NCBI GenBank assembly: GCA_002410755.1
Contig: DHOL01000010.1
Span: forward strand, 2,646 to 8,130
Source of the DNA: Ruminococcaceae bacterium UBA5391
GTDB taxonomy: Bacteria > Bacillota > Clostridia > Oscillospirales > Acutalibacteraceae
Reading direction: 5' to 3'
DNA: 5,485 nucleotides
This document shows positions 1-5,138 of the stretch, piece by piece. The notes beneath the pieces were generated by a model, which ran no database searches, had not been told where the DNA came from, and saw nothing but the letters and a program-made list of their open reading frames with translations. The translations under genes and the position numbers were made by a program. Position 1 is the stretch's first letter, and each line of letters starts with the position of its first letter.

Positions 1-1248
1 TGCCTTTTTGGCGGCCGCGGCTGTCTGCTGCATCTTTTTCGCCGCCGCCAGGGACTGAGCATAGGTCTTACCGAAGAGCGCCGATAGAAACGATGCGATT
101 GCCTGTGTCACCCTAGCAAGTGCGCCCATCATCGCGTTGAGGGCCGGCAGCACAGCCTGATAGATTGGCTGGAACGCTGCCGCAAGGTTTGCTTTTACGG
201 CGTTCAGAGAAGCAGAAAACTGCGCGTTCTGGGCGGACGCTTCGCTCATCAGAGTCCGGACTCCCTTGAACGCGCCGTACACTCCGGCCATCAGGAAAAC
301 CGACCGGAACGCACGCTGTATTCTGCGGGTAAAACGCGTGAAGCCGCTTTCGGCTTTTTTCCCAAAGCCGGATAGGATACCCGCGGCACCTACAGAGCCT
401 GCCGCCACAGCCCGCTTCTGCCTCGCGGCCGCCTGTTCTGTGGCCGCAGCTGCCCGCCTTGCCGCCTGCTCCTGCGCCTTTGCGGCCTTCTGCGCGGCTT
501 TTTCAGCAGCGGCAGCAGCTTCTTCCTGCGCCCTTTTCTCTGCTGCGGCGGCTTTCCGCGCCGGTTTCTCAATTTTAGCCTGCGTAGCATTCAGGGTAGA
601 CTGTAGAGATATCAGCCGGGACTCTGCCTCGGTGATTTTTGCGCTGAGCTCATCCCATGCTTTAGTCCCAACCTTCAGCCCCGCAAACTCCTGGTTCATC
701 CCCGCAAGCTTTTCCCGCCCTGATTCAATCTGCAGCTGGAGATTTGCCATTTTCTGCCGCAGCAGTTCCGCGGCATCCGCGGCCGGTGCGAAGGTTTCGG
801 AAAGGTCCGGCGCTTTTGCTTCATCTTTTATTCCGCGCTGGGCAAACATTTCAGTCGCAGTAGAGTACTGGTGGGCAAGCGGCTTTGGTGCAAATGCTTT
901 TTCAAGCACTTCTTTAGGCGCTTTCTCCGCGGCAAGTTTTGCCTGATTTGCTTTAATCGACGCGTTAATCCGCGCCGTAAGTTCATCCGCTTCGGCCTGC
1001 GTCTTCCGGACACTGTCGCCGACTGCTTTCTGCGCTTTTTCAACCGGCGCGGTAATTGCTTTCTGCACAGCCTCTCCGGCTCTTTTGACCGGTTCCTGCA
1101 TGGCTTTCCCCGCGGTCTCCCCAACGCGGGAAAAACTTTGCCGGGCGGATTTCTGTGCCCCGGCGGCAATCGCGTCCAACTGTGCCTGAAGGCTGTTGAG
1201 TATTTTTAGGTCCAGAGTAATAACCCCAACCGACACACCGCCGGCCAT
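1..1248 (-). CDS. Phage tail tape measure protein, N-terminal 416 residues (gene runs off the window)
   Basis: The tape measure protein sets tail length and threads through the tail tube; it is normally the longest gene of the module. Translating by hand from the ATG at 1248-1246 gives 416 codons without a stop to base 1, so the 3' end lies outside. The start follows the Gp15-like stop by 5 nt, with a purine-rich GGCGGG stretch upstream. The N-terminus reads MAGGVSVGVITLDLK. Roughly residues 165-230 look like a coiled coil (KMANLQLQIESGREKL onward). Residues 229-280 are very rich in Ala with Lys, Glu, Gln and Arg. A hydrophobic stretch lies near residues 313-332 (FRSVFLMAGVYGAFKGV). Near 389-395 is ALFGKTY, a motif I associate with Firmicutes tape measure proteins. 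Position directly after the two chaperone frames is the classical place for this gene. Total length and any C-terminal peptidase or lysozyme domain cannot be seen. Confidence 0.9.
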   Translation of the reverse strand, partial: MAGGVSVGVITLDLKILNSLQAQLDAIAAGAQKSARQSFSRVGETAGKAMQEPVKRAGEAVQKAITAPVEKAQKAVGDSVRKTQAEADELTARINASIKANQAKLAAEKAPKEVLEKAFAPKPLAHQYSTATEMFAQRGIKDEAKAPDLSETFAPAADAAELLRQKMANLQLQIESGREKLAGMNQEFAGLKVGTKAWDELSAKITEAESRLISLQSTLNATQAKIEKPARKAAAAEKRAQEEAAAAAEKAAQKAAKAQEQAARRAAAATEQAAARQKRAVAAGSVGAAGILSGFGKKAESGFTRFTRRIQRAFRSVFLMAGVYGAFKGVRTLMSEASAQNAQFSASLNAVKANLAAAFQPIYQAVLPALNAMMGALARVTQAIASFLSALFGKTYAQSLAAAKKMQQTAAAAKKA

Positions 1249-1253
1249 GAAAT

Positions 1254-1682
1254 TCACCCGCCTTTCTTCCCGAACATGGAAGCAAACATTTTTTCAAACC
1301 GGGCAATTTGCCGCCGCTGTTCCTGCACTGTGAGCTTCGGCGTATGGTGCATTTGGAATCCATGCCATTTCCGGCGGACTGCCATTTGCTCCGGCGTGAA
1401 ATATTTAAGGACTTCCGGATCGCTTTCCGACCGGATCAATACGGTCTGGCCGAGTGGGGTATCTTTCATCAGCCCGCCAACCATTTTCGCCCAGTCGGAA
1501 TATTTCAGGCTGCCCTGCTCGGAAGGGAGCACGCCGTACTGTTTTGCAATGCTCTGCTCAATCAGCACGGCATCAAAATCGACGTCATACCAGGTGTGGC
1601 TGCTGTTTTTCTGCTGTGGACTGCTTACCTGCCTGCTGCTTGGCCTCCTGAAATCGGGCGTCGATTTCTTCCGGCTCTTCAC
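1254..1682 (-). CDS. Gp15-like tail assembly chaperone, probably made as a frameshift fusion
   Basis: This frame resembles the bacteriophage Gp15 family (Listeria phage A118 gp15 type), the 'T' partner of the lambda G/GT pair that binds the tape measure protein during tail assembly. Family-like parts are WYDVDFDAVLIEQSIAKQYG (residues 31-50), DTPLGQTVLIRSESDPE (74-90) and LKYFTPEQMAVRRKWH (92-107), followed by a charged C-terminus. The listed start is a GTG at 1682-1680, but it has no Shine-Dalgarno sequence. The frame is open only from 1685, just below an in-frame TGA at 1688-1686. The first ~29 residues are low-complexity Arg/Ser/Lys/Gln text that looks like out-of-frame reading of the upstream gene. 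I therefore infer that it is normally expressed as a C-terminal extension of the upstream protein by a +1 (equivalently -2) shift. Independent initiation at the GTG is less likely but not excluded. It ends 5 nt before the tape measure start. Confidence 0.82.
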   Translation of the reverse strand: MKSRKKSTPDFRRPSSRQVSSPQQKNSSHTWYDVDFDAVLIEQSIAKQYGVLPSEQGSLKYSDWAKMVGGLMKDTPLGQTVLIRSESDPEVLKYFTPEQMAVRRKWHGFQMHHTPKLTVQEQRRQIARFEKMFASMFGKKGG

Positions 1683-1968
1683 CGGTCATGGCGGAAATTA
1701 CAAGCTCAAACAGGCGCTGGTAAGCGGCAAACGGCATGTTCATATCGTCAATTTCCTTCGCCGCCTTGTCCCCAAAGGCAAGCCGGAAAGCTTCCATTGT
1801 CAGCCTGTCAGTTTCGTTCGGGTCGGATGAGCCGGATACCTGCGTCTGCAGCTTCATCAGTTTCTTTACTGTTTTCTGGCGGTCATCGACCGGATACACC
1901 TTATCTCCGATGCGGATTTCCGGTGTCTCGGTTAAAAGCTTTCCATCCAGTGTATAAAGTTTTCCCAT
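1585..1968 (-). CDS. Tail assembly chaperone, first frame (G-like), 127 aa
   Basis: This is the first of the two chaperone frames that precede the tape measure gene, equivalent in position to lambda gpG or A118 gp14. The sequence begins MGKLYTLDGKLLTETPEIRI and is mostly charged and helical after residue 28. Around residues 55-93 runs a helical core (DRLTMEAFRLAFGDKAAKEI onward). The tail at 98-127 is a Glu/Gln/Lys/Ala-rich linker, which is the usual place for the chaperone fusion to be made. An AGGAGG ribosome site at 1983-1978, 9 nt before the ATG at 1968, is among the strongest in the window. Its last 33 codons overlap the Gp15-like frame, and its stop is TGA at 1587-1585. No residue motif alone proves the family; the call rests on size, position and the overlapping Gp15 frame. 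Confidence 0.8.
   Translation of the reverse strand: MGKLYTLDGKLLTETPEIRIGDKVYPVDDRQKTVKKLMKLQTQVSGSSDPNETDRLTMEAFRLAFGDKAAKEIDDMNMPFAAYQRLFELVISAMTGEEPEEIDARFQEAKQQAGKQSTAEKQQPHLV
1605..1611 (-). promoter_or_regulatory. Candidate frameshift slip site GAAAAAC between the two tail chaperone frames
   Basis: On the minus strand the first chaperone is read GCA GAA AAA CAG CAG near its end. The Gp15-like frame reads the same bases as CAG AAA AAC AGC. A peptidyl-tRNA-Lys on AAA (1608-1606) that slips back 2 nt would re-pair perfectly with AAA at 1610-1608, then continue with AAC in the Gp15 frame. The product would be 121 residues of the first protein plus 117 of the second, about 238 aa. The site lies six codons before the first stop, as in known G/GT pairs. 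That a shift occurs is well supported by context; that it occurs at this run is inference. An alternative is TTT C at 1653-1650 (+1, Phe codon UUU to UUC). I saw no clear downstream stimulatory hairpin. Confidence 0.45.
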
Positions 1969-1977
1969 ATCTTGATT

Positions 1978-1983
1978 CCTCCT
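1978..1983 (-). promoter_or_regulatory. Ribosome binding site AGGAGG for the first tail chaperone
   Basis: The minus strand reads TTTTAGGAGGAATCAAGAT before the ATG at 1968. The AGGAGG core is a consensus Shine-Dalgarno sequence with a 9-nt spacer, and it fixes the start codon. It lies just after the intergenic hairpin, so this gene has its own strong initiation signal and does not depend on coupling to the tail tube gene. Confidence 0.85.
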
Positions 1984-1991
1984 AAAATTTC

Positions 1992-2015
1992 AGCCCCCTG
2001 CAAAGGCAGAGGGCT
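1992..2015 (-). terminator. Terminator-like hairpin between the tail tube and tail chaperone genes
   Basis: The minus strand carries AGCCCTCTGC (2015-2006), a 4-nt loop CTTT, then GCAGGGGGCT (2001-1992). These form a 10-bp stem with a single G-U pair. It is followed by GAAATTTTAGG, so the U-run is short and starts four bases after the stem. That makes it an imperfect intrinsic terminator: more likely a partial terminator, attenuator or mRNA-stabilising 3' end for the abundant tail tube message than a full stop, because the downstream tail genes have no visible promoter of their own. It occupies most of the only sizeable intergenic gap in the window. Confidence 0.55.
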
Positions 2016-2033
2016 TCCGTAGTTGTGTTGCGG

Positions 2034-2492
2034 TCATGCGCCGGATGCCGCCGGTGCCGTATAGGTTGGTTTTCCGTTTGACAGCACATCAAATTCCAGC
2101 GGCGCAACATCTTCGCTCTTTCCACCGTCAACCGACGTCACATTGACAACCGCGTTGAATTCCAGTTTCCCGCCGGATGGAAAATTCCACGTCATCTTTG
2201 TATTGCAGCTTCTCCCATTCAGCCATGCAAGGCCCGCAATATAATCATTGCCGGCGTCGCCGACGCACCGCTTCCCGGAAACGGACAGCGTAAACCCTTT
2301 CCCGGTCATCATGCGCTCCGTCCAGCCGTCGGTCTCATACGGCGTCCATTCCTGCGGCTTGCCGTCGAATTTAATGCTGTAGGATTCCATTTCGGCAATC
2401 GGCTTCATATCGGTATCCGTGCTTGTTTCGCCTTTTGTGCCAACCGAAAACTGATTTTCATAGCAGGGAAATACCCCTGTGCTCGCCATCAT
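2034..2492 (-). CDS. Major tail (tail tube) protein, 152 aa
   Basis: This is the structural subunit that polymerises around the tape measure protein to form the tail tube. The sequence is rich in beta-strand-forming residues. Residues 32-66 contain an IAEMESYSIKFDGKPQEWTP stretch, then a GW-containing turn (DGWTERMMTGKGF). Residues 67-90 read FTLSVSGKRCVGDAGNDYIA; the 'SGKR..GD.GNDY(V/I)A' pattern is one I know from Firmicutes siphophage tail tube proteins. A strand-turn pattern follows around TWNFPSGGKLEFNAVVNVTS (101-120), and the protein ends in a Pro/Ala tail. No extra C-terminal Ig-like domain is present. The ATG at 2492 overlaps the previous gene's TGA by 4 bp, and AAAGGA lies 7 nt upstream. 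A second ATG follows at once (2489), so the true start could be one codon later. Position between the neck genes and the chaperones fits. Confidence 0.86.
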   Translation of the reverse strand: MMASTGVFPCYENQFSVGTKGETSTDTDMKPIAEMESYSIKFDGKPQEWTPYETDGWTERMMTGKGFTLSVSGKRCVGDAGNDYIAGLAWLNGRSCNTKMTWNFPSGGKLEFNAVVNVTSVDGGKSEDVAPLEFDVLSNGKPTYTAPAASGA

Positions 2493-2899
2493 CGCTCATT
2501 CCTTTCATATCTGAATTTGATTTGAATCACATACTCACAAATCCCATTGGCGTCTTTGCCGACCGGAATCGGCCCCGGACCCGGATCGGCTGAAATCACG
2601 CCCGTTTTCCCCATGCTGACATGAGAAAGGCCGTAGAACCGGTTATATAGTTCCACGGCCTTGTTTTCCGCCGTAACGGCGTTTTCCGTCCAGTGCAGCA
2701 GCACCGACATCCGGCAAACCTGATATCTTGTCTGCTCTGCGCCTCCGATACAGATTCGCTGTGCGTCTCCTGCCAGCCCGAGTGGGTAGATACCGACATA
2801 TTTTTCTTTATCCCCATCAATCCCGCCGACGGCGATGCAGTCTTTAAGGGCATCATCCTGGCTCTCCAGCCAGTCTTTCACTTCTTCCAGCGTCAGCAT
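2489..2899 (-). CDS. Minor_capsid_3-like protein, probable tail terminator/head-tail joining protein, 136 aa
   Basis: This resembles the Pfam family called 'Minor capsid protein' 3 in Firmicutes phages, which by gene order is the tail terminator that caps the tail tube and docks it to the neck. It starts MLTLEEVKDWLESQ, with an N-terminal helix as is usual for tail terminators. It has YVGIYPL at 34-40, a strand region around RYQVCRMSVLLHW (58-70), a helix TAENKAVELYNRFYG (76-90), and a late strand CEYVIQIKFRYERNE (121-135). The Gly/Pro-rich loop DPGPGPIPVGKD near 105-116 is typical of the family as I know it. Its ATG directly abuts the preceding TAG, and its own TGA overlaps the tail tube start by 4 bp, indicating translational coupling. 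The molecular role is inferred from position and family, not shown directly. Confidence 0.8.
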   Translation of the reverse strand: MLTLEEVKDWLESQDDALKDCIAVGGIDGDKEKYVGIYPLGLAGDAQRICIGGAEQTRYQVCRMSVLLHWTENAVTAENKAVELYNRFYGLSHVSMGKTGVISADPGPGPIPVGKDANGICEYVIQIKFRYERNER

Positions 2900-3280
2900 C
2901 TACACACCCGATTCCTTTTTGAATTCATCACGGAAGGTGTTCCCCAGAAAATCTTTTCGGTCACCGTCAATCCACGGCTCCAGCCATTCGCCGCCGGCGT
3001 TCTGGTTGTTTCCCTTCTGAAAATTGTATTCCGGATGATAATAAAGCCGGCGGGCCTGCGGAGAACCGGTGACAAGGCGTGCCGTCACGCTGTCACCGTC
3101 GTCCCCGGTCTCCGTGAAAGTCTGGTTATTCTGCATATCGCCGGTATCAAACGGCATCACCTGAGCAGAAACGACGTCTGTTTTCAGTGCTTCTATGGAT
3201 TGTTCCGCCGCCGTTTTTATCGCGCCGCTTAATCTTGCGATGGCGGCGGCGTCAAGTTCAACCTTAACCCCGATACCCAT
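2900..3280 (-). CDS. Minor_capsid_2-like head-tail joining protein, 126 aa
   Basis: This belongs by sequence look to the 'Minor_capsid_2' group, neck proteins acting between head completion and tail attachment, and broadly similar in position to HK97 gp10-type proteins. The N-terminus is a helix of Ala-rich residues (MGIGVKVELDAAAIARLSGA). The most telling stretches are MPFDTGDMQNNQTF (42-55), a strand VTARLVTGSPQARRLYYHPEY (65-85), then NFQKGNNQNAGGEWLEPWI (86-104) and DRKDFLGNTF (107-116). The 'ARRLYYHPEYNF' and 'NAGG.WLEPWI.G..KDF' patterns recur in this family. The ATG at 3280 follows the previous gene's TAA with no gap (ATG TAA ATG), with GGAG about 9 nt upstream inside that gene. The 'minor capsid' name is historical; a neck role is inferred. 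Confidence 0.84.
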   Translation of the reverse strand: MGIGVKVELDAAAIARLSGAIKTAAEQSIEALKTDVVSAQVMPFDTGDMQNNQTFTETGDDGDSVTARLVTGSPQARRLYYHPEYNFQKGNNQNAGGEWLEPWIDGDRKDFLGNTFRDEFKKESGV

Positions 3281-3616
3281 TTACATCAGCTCCAGCTGCG
3301 TGAAATTGACCGTACCGTCCGGATTCCGGCCACGGCTTGACCGATATATCCGCCTTGTGGCGGTACCGTTATTGATTATGGCTTTCCCGGCAATATCTTT
3401 TCCCGGGGCAATGTCCCCCGGAAAAAGGGCGGTAGCTTTCAAAGTGATTAAGCGGCGCTCTTCGTCCAGGACATTTTTCGATTTCTCCGAATAATTGCAC
3501 ATTCCTTCAAACACCGCGGCCTGCTTCGGGGTGCCGTTTTCATTGATGCCATCTGTCACTACAACCTTAATCGGCGTAGTGCAGACACCGGCGGGCACAA
3601 GCTCAGGCCATTTCAT
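3281..3616 (-). CDS. Minor_capsid_1-like protein, probable head-tail stopper, 111 aa
   Basis: This is a small, beta-rich protein of the 'Minor_capsid_1' type, which in this gene order sits where the head-tail stopper gene is found, sealing the DNA channel and binding the tail. It starts MKWPELVPAGVCTTPIKVVV; the early strand is followed by a turn (TDGINENGTPK, 21-31) and a conserved-looking FEGMCNYSEKSKNVLDEERR (36-55). LFPGDIAPG (64-72) and GTATRRIYRSSRGRNPDGTV (84-103) complete it, ending in a hydrophobic TQLELM. The start overlaps the TGA of the preceding connector gene by 4 bp (ATGA), and AAAGG lies about 11 nt upstream. The function is inferred from family resemblance and position. Confidence 0.82.
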   Translation of the reverse strand: MKWPELVPAGVCTTPIKVVVTDGINENGTPKQAAVFEGMCNYSEKSKNVLDEERRLITLKATALFPGDIAPGKDIAGKAIINNGTATRRIYRSSRGRNPDGTVNFTQLELM

Positions 3617-4005
3617 GTGTACCGCCGCCTTTCAAGGCCCCGGTAGGCCAAGCCGGTCTGCTGCAGGAGAGAGATAACCGCGTTCGTCGTGCGGACCGGC
3701 CCCTCCTGGACCAGCACGGAATGGTCCCACTGCATCGACACGCCATTGATACCGTAGCTGCTGAGCGGATTATCCAGAAGGTCCCCATAATCATGGCGGA
3801 ACCCCGCCTGCAAATAAACGGCGCGCTTTACCAGTTCCTGCTGCAACTCTGTCAGCCCGGATATTCCGCCGGAAGCGCGGATTCGGTTGAAAGTCAGGGC
3901 ATCCACGTCGTATTCCGCCTGAGACAGCTCGGATTCCGAGGCTTTCCCATCCGGGAACATCGCTTCATATTCGGCTTTCGCAACATATCTCAGCGCAGTT
4001 GGCAT
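3613..4005 (-). CDS. Head-tail connector/adaptor protein (gp6-like), 130 aa
   Basis: This is a mostly helical protein that in tailed phages binds under the portal as the adaptor ring. Residues 8-18 (VAKAEYEAMFP) and 25-42 (ELSQAEYDVDALTFNRIR) form helices; the 'A..DVD.LT.NRI' pattern recurs in Firmicutes connectors. Next come LTELQQELVKRAVYLQAGF (51-69) and the loop PLSSYGINGVSMQW (80-93), where 'LSSYSINGVSM' is a familiar signature. The C-terminal helix contains AVISLLQQTGLAYRGL (109-124), equivalent to the 'LLxQTGL' segment of the family. The ATG at 4005 comes 3 nt after the stop of the small upstream gene, with AAGAAGGAG inside that gene's last codons as ribosome site. The gene follows the capsid region directly, as expected. 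Confidence 0.84.
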   Translation of the reverse strand: MPTALRYVAKAEYEAMFPDGKASESELSQAEYDVDALTFNRIRASGGISGLTELQQELVKRAVYLQAGFRHDYGDLLDNPLSSYGINGVSMQWDHSVLVQEGPVRTTNAVISLLQQTGLAYRGLERRRYT

Positions 4006-4008
4006 GGC

Positions 4009-4224
4009 CTACTCCTTCTTCTTCCCGGCCGCGCCCAGCTGCTTCTGAAGGTCCGCTATCTGGTCCAGCGCTTCCTGGTATTTGACATAGGGCACCGTTT
4101 TCCCCTTGCCCTGCCTCAGCACATTCTTTGCATCGTCGGAAAGGATATCATATCCTTCATCCTGATACCGTCCGGCTTCTGCTTCCGTAATGGTATACTG
4201 CCGGTTTGCTTTTACTGCAAACAT
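4009..4224 (-). CDS. Small phage protein of unknown function, 71 aa, between capsid and connector genes
   Basis: I do not know a defined function. The N-terminal half (FAVKANRQYTITEAEAGRYQ and DEGYDILSDDA) looks like a small folded domain seen just after the capsid gene in many Firmicutes prophages. The C-terminal half turns into a short predicted helix with heptad-like spacing (YQEALDQIADLQKQLGAA), then a basic end GKKKE. It has no signal peptide or membrane segment. A consensus AAGGAGG lies 7 nt before the ATG, overlapping the capsid stop codon, so translation should be efficient. Possible roles are a capsid-associated or head-completion factor, but nothing in the sequence decides this. Confidence 0.75.
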   Translation of the reverse strand: MFAVKANRQYTITEAEAGRYQDEGYDILSDDAKNVLRQGKGKTVPYVKYQEALDQIADLQKQLGAAGKKKE

Positions 4225-4231
4225 CCTGATT

Positions 4232-4238
4232 CCTCCTT
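4232..4238 (-). promoter_or_regulatory. Ribosome binding site AAGGAGG for the 71-aa gene
   Basis: The minus strand reads GCG TAAGGAGGAATCAGG ATG. The AAGGAGG core overlaps the TAA stop of the capsid gene and is 7 nt from the ATG at 4224. It is a perfect Shine-Dalgarno sequence, suggesting high-level translation of a small protein whose role is unknown. Confidence 0.85.
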
Positions 4239-5121
4239 ACGCACCCTGCTCGTTGATCTTGATGCCCTGGATACGGTTCTCCAGCACGAACAGGTCACCA
4301 TATTTGCGGTTCTGGTACAGCCAGCCATCGCCCTGCGTGTGTGTCCCCGGCGCCCAGAGGCGGATATAGCTGTGCTTGTCGCACGCAATGACCGCCGTCG
4401 GGTGGACAAGGATCATATTAATCTGCTTCGCCGCGGCTGCCGGAGCATAGCCGTCCGTGAAATCATAGGCTGTTTTCATCCGTCCGCTTGGCACCATCTG
4501 GATTGTGACGTCGTCCAGGCTGTGCACGCGCCGGTCAATACCGGCGGACGCTTTTGAAACGTCAATATAGCGGCTGATTTCCTGCGCTTCCTTCAGGAGC
4601 TTGCGCACGGCAGGCGTGCAGTACAGCATACGGCCTTCTTCCGGCACTTCGTCATCGTCCATCTGGGACATGTAGCCGTCAAAGATGCTGAGGACATTTG
4701 CTGCAGTCAATGCCGTGGTATCCGGCACACCTCCCGCAGCCGCATAATCCGCGTGGAGCTTCGAGATACGATAGGCATCCGTTTCCGGGATTGCCTTTTC
4801 CGTCAGGAATGTATTGGTGATGTTCGCGGCAGCGAGGGTTTGGTTGCTTTCGTCCACATCCATGGAGTCCACAAAGAATTCCACGTCGCGGTCAAAAGCC
4901 AGAGTCTTCGGCGTCCATTCATTCGTCGCATTCTGGCGGTTGAACCCTCCGCTGCGGCTGTGGTCTTTGTAGCCGCCGACCGTAACGTGCGGAATTTTAA
5001 TCGTGTTGGCGTTGACAAATTCGACTTTCCTTGTAGTCAGGCCTGCGGTCAGCAGTTCCCGGGTGTATTTCTGCACAAGCTGCTGAAGAAATACGGTTGC
5101 ATAGTTTACAGTGTTCGGCAT
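4237..5121 (-). CDS. Major capsid protein, 294 aa
   Basis: This is the main shell subunit, most likely an HK97-fold coat protein of the short Firmicutes siphophage group made with a separate scaffold. The N-terminal region (MPNTVNYATVFLQQLVQKYT) has a helix resembling the start of such coat proteins. Residues 33-49 (VEFVNANTIKIPHVTVG) form strands, followed by a loop with GGYKDHSRSGGFNR (49-62) and TPKTLAFDRDVEFFVDSMDV (70-89), where 'FDRDVEF.VD.MDVDE.N' is a pattern I recognise from this group. A helical segment with AYRISKLHADYA (116-127) and the CTPAVRKLLKEAQE stretch (168-181) fit the central A-domain. The C-terminus holds INMILVHPTAVIACDKH (234-250), then LYQNRKYGDLFVLENRIQGI (268-287), typical of coat proteins ending on a strand. 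AAAGGA lies 9 nt before the ATG. Length near 300 aa fits a coat protein without a fused protease. Confidence 0.88.
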   Translation of the reverse strand: MPNTVNYATVFLQQLVQKYTRELLTAGLTTRKVEFVNANTIKIPHVTVGGYKDHSRSGGFNRQNATNEWTPKTLAFDRDVEFFVDSMDVDESNQTLAAANITNTFLTEKAIPETDAYRISKLHADYAAAGGVPDTTALTAANVLSIFDGYMSQMDDDEVPEEGRMLYCTPAVRKLLKEAQEISRYIDVSKASAGIDRRVHSLDDVTIQMVPSGRMKTAYDFTDGYAPAAAAKQINMILVHPTAVIACDKHSYIRLWAPGTHTQGDGWLYQNRKYGDLFVLENRIQGIKINEQGA

Positions 5122-5130
5122 TAATATTCA

Positions 5131-5136
5131 TCCTTT
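5131..5136 (-). promoter_or_regulatory. Ribosome binding site AAAGGA for the major capsid gene
   Basis: The minus strand reads TAAAGAAAGGATGAATATTAATGCCG between the scaffold stop and the capsid start. AAAGGA sits 9 nt before the ATG at 5121. An earlier ATG within this spacer opens a different frame that encodes only an unlikely Cys-rich peptide, so the capsid start at 5121 is preferred. Confidence 0.75.
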
Positions 5137-5138
5137 CT

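Noticed and set aside
266..946. Long plus-strand frame of 226 aa opposite the tape measure gene
   Set aside because: It is Ala/Ser/Phe/Cys-rich antisense text created by the Ala/Lys/Glu-rich codons of the tape measure gene; no ribosome site and no recognisable domain.
828..1363. Minus-strand frames at 828-1169 and 1040-1363
   Set aside because: They are Arg/Lys/Pro-rich out-of-frame readings of the tape measure and Gp15-like genes. The tape measure frame from 1248 runs through the region without a stop and has family-like text.
1644..1650. Internal CAGGAGG on the minus strand inside the first chaperone, considered as a ribosome site for an independent Gp15-like start
   Set aside because: No ATG, GTG or TTG in the Gp15 frame follows at a usable distance, so it does not offer independent initiation.
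1276..1985. Plus-strand frames of 184 and 225 aa opposite the chaperone genes
   Set aside because: They lie antisense to two well-supported genes, lack ribosome sites and show no domain.
3721..4557. Plus-strand frame of 278 aa opposite the connector, small protein and capsid genes
   Set aside because: It spans three minus-strand genes with good ribosome sites and family motifs; it is an antisense shadow in GC-rich coding DNA.
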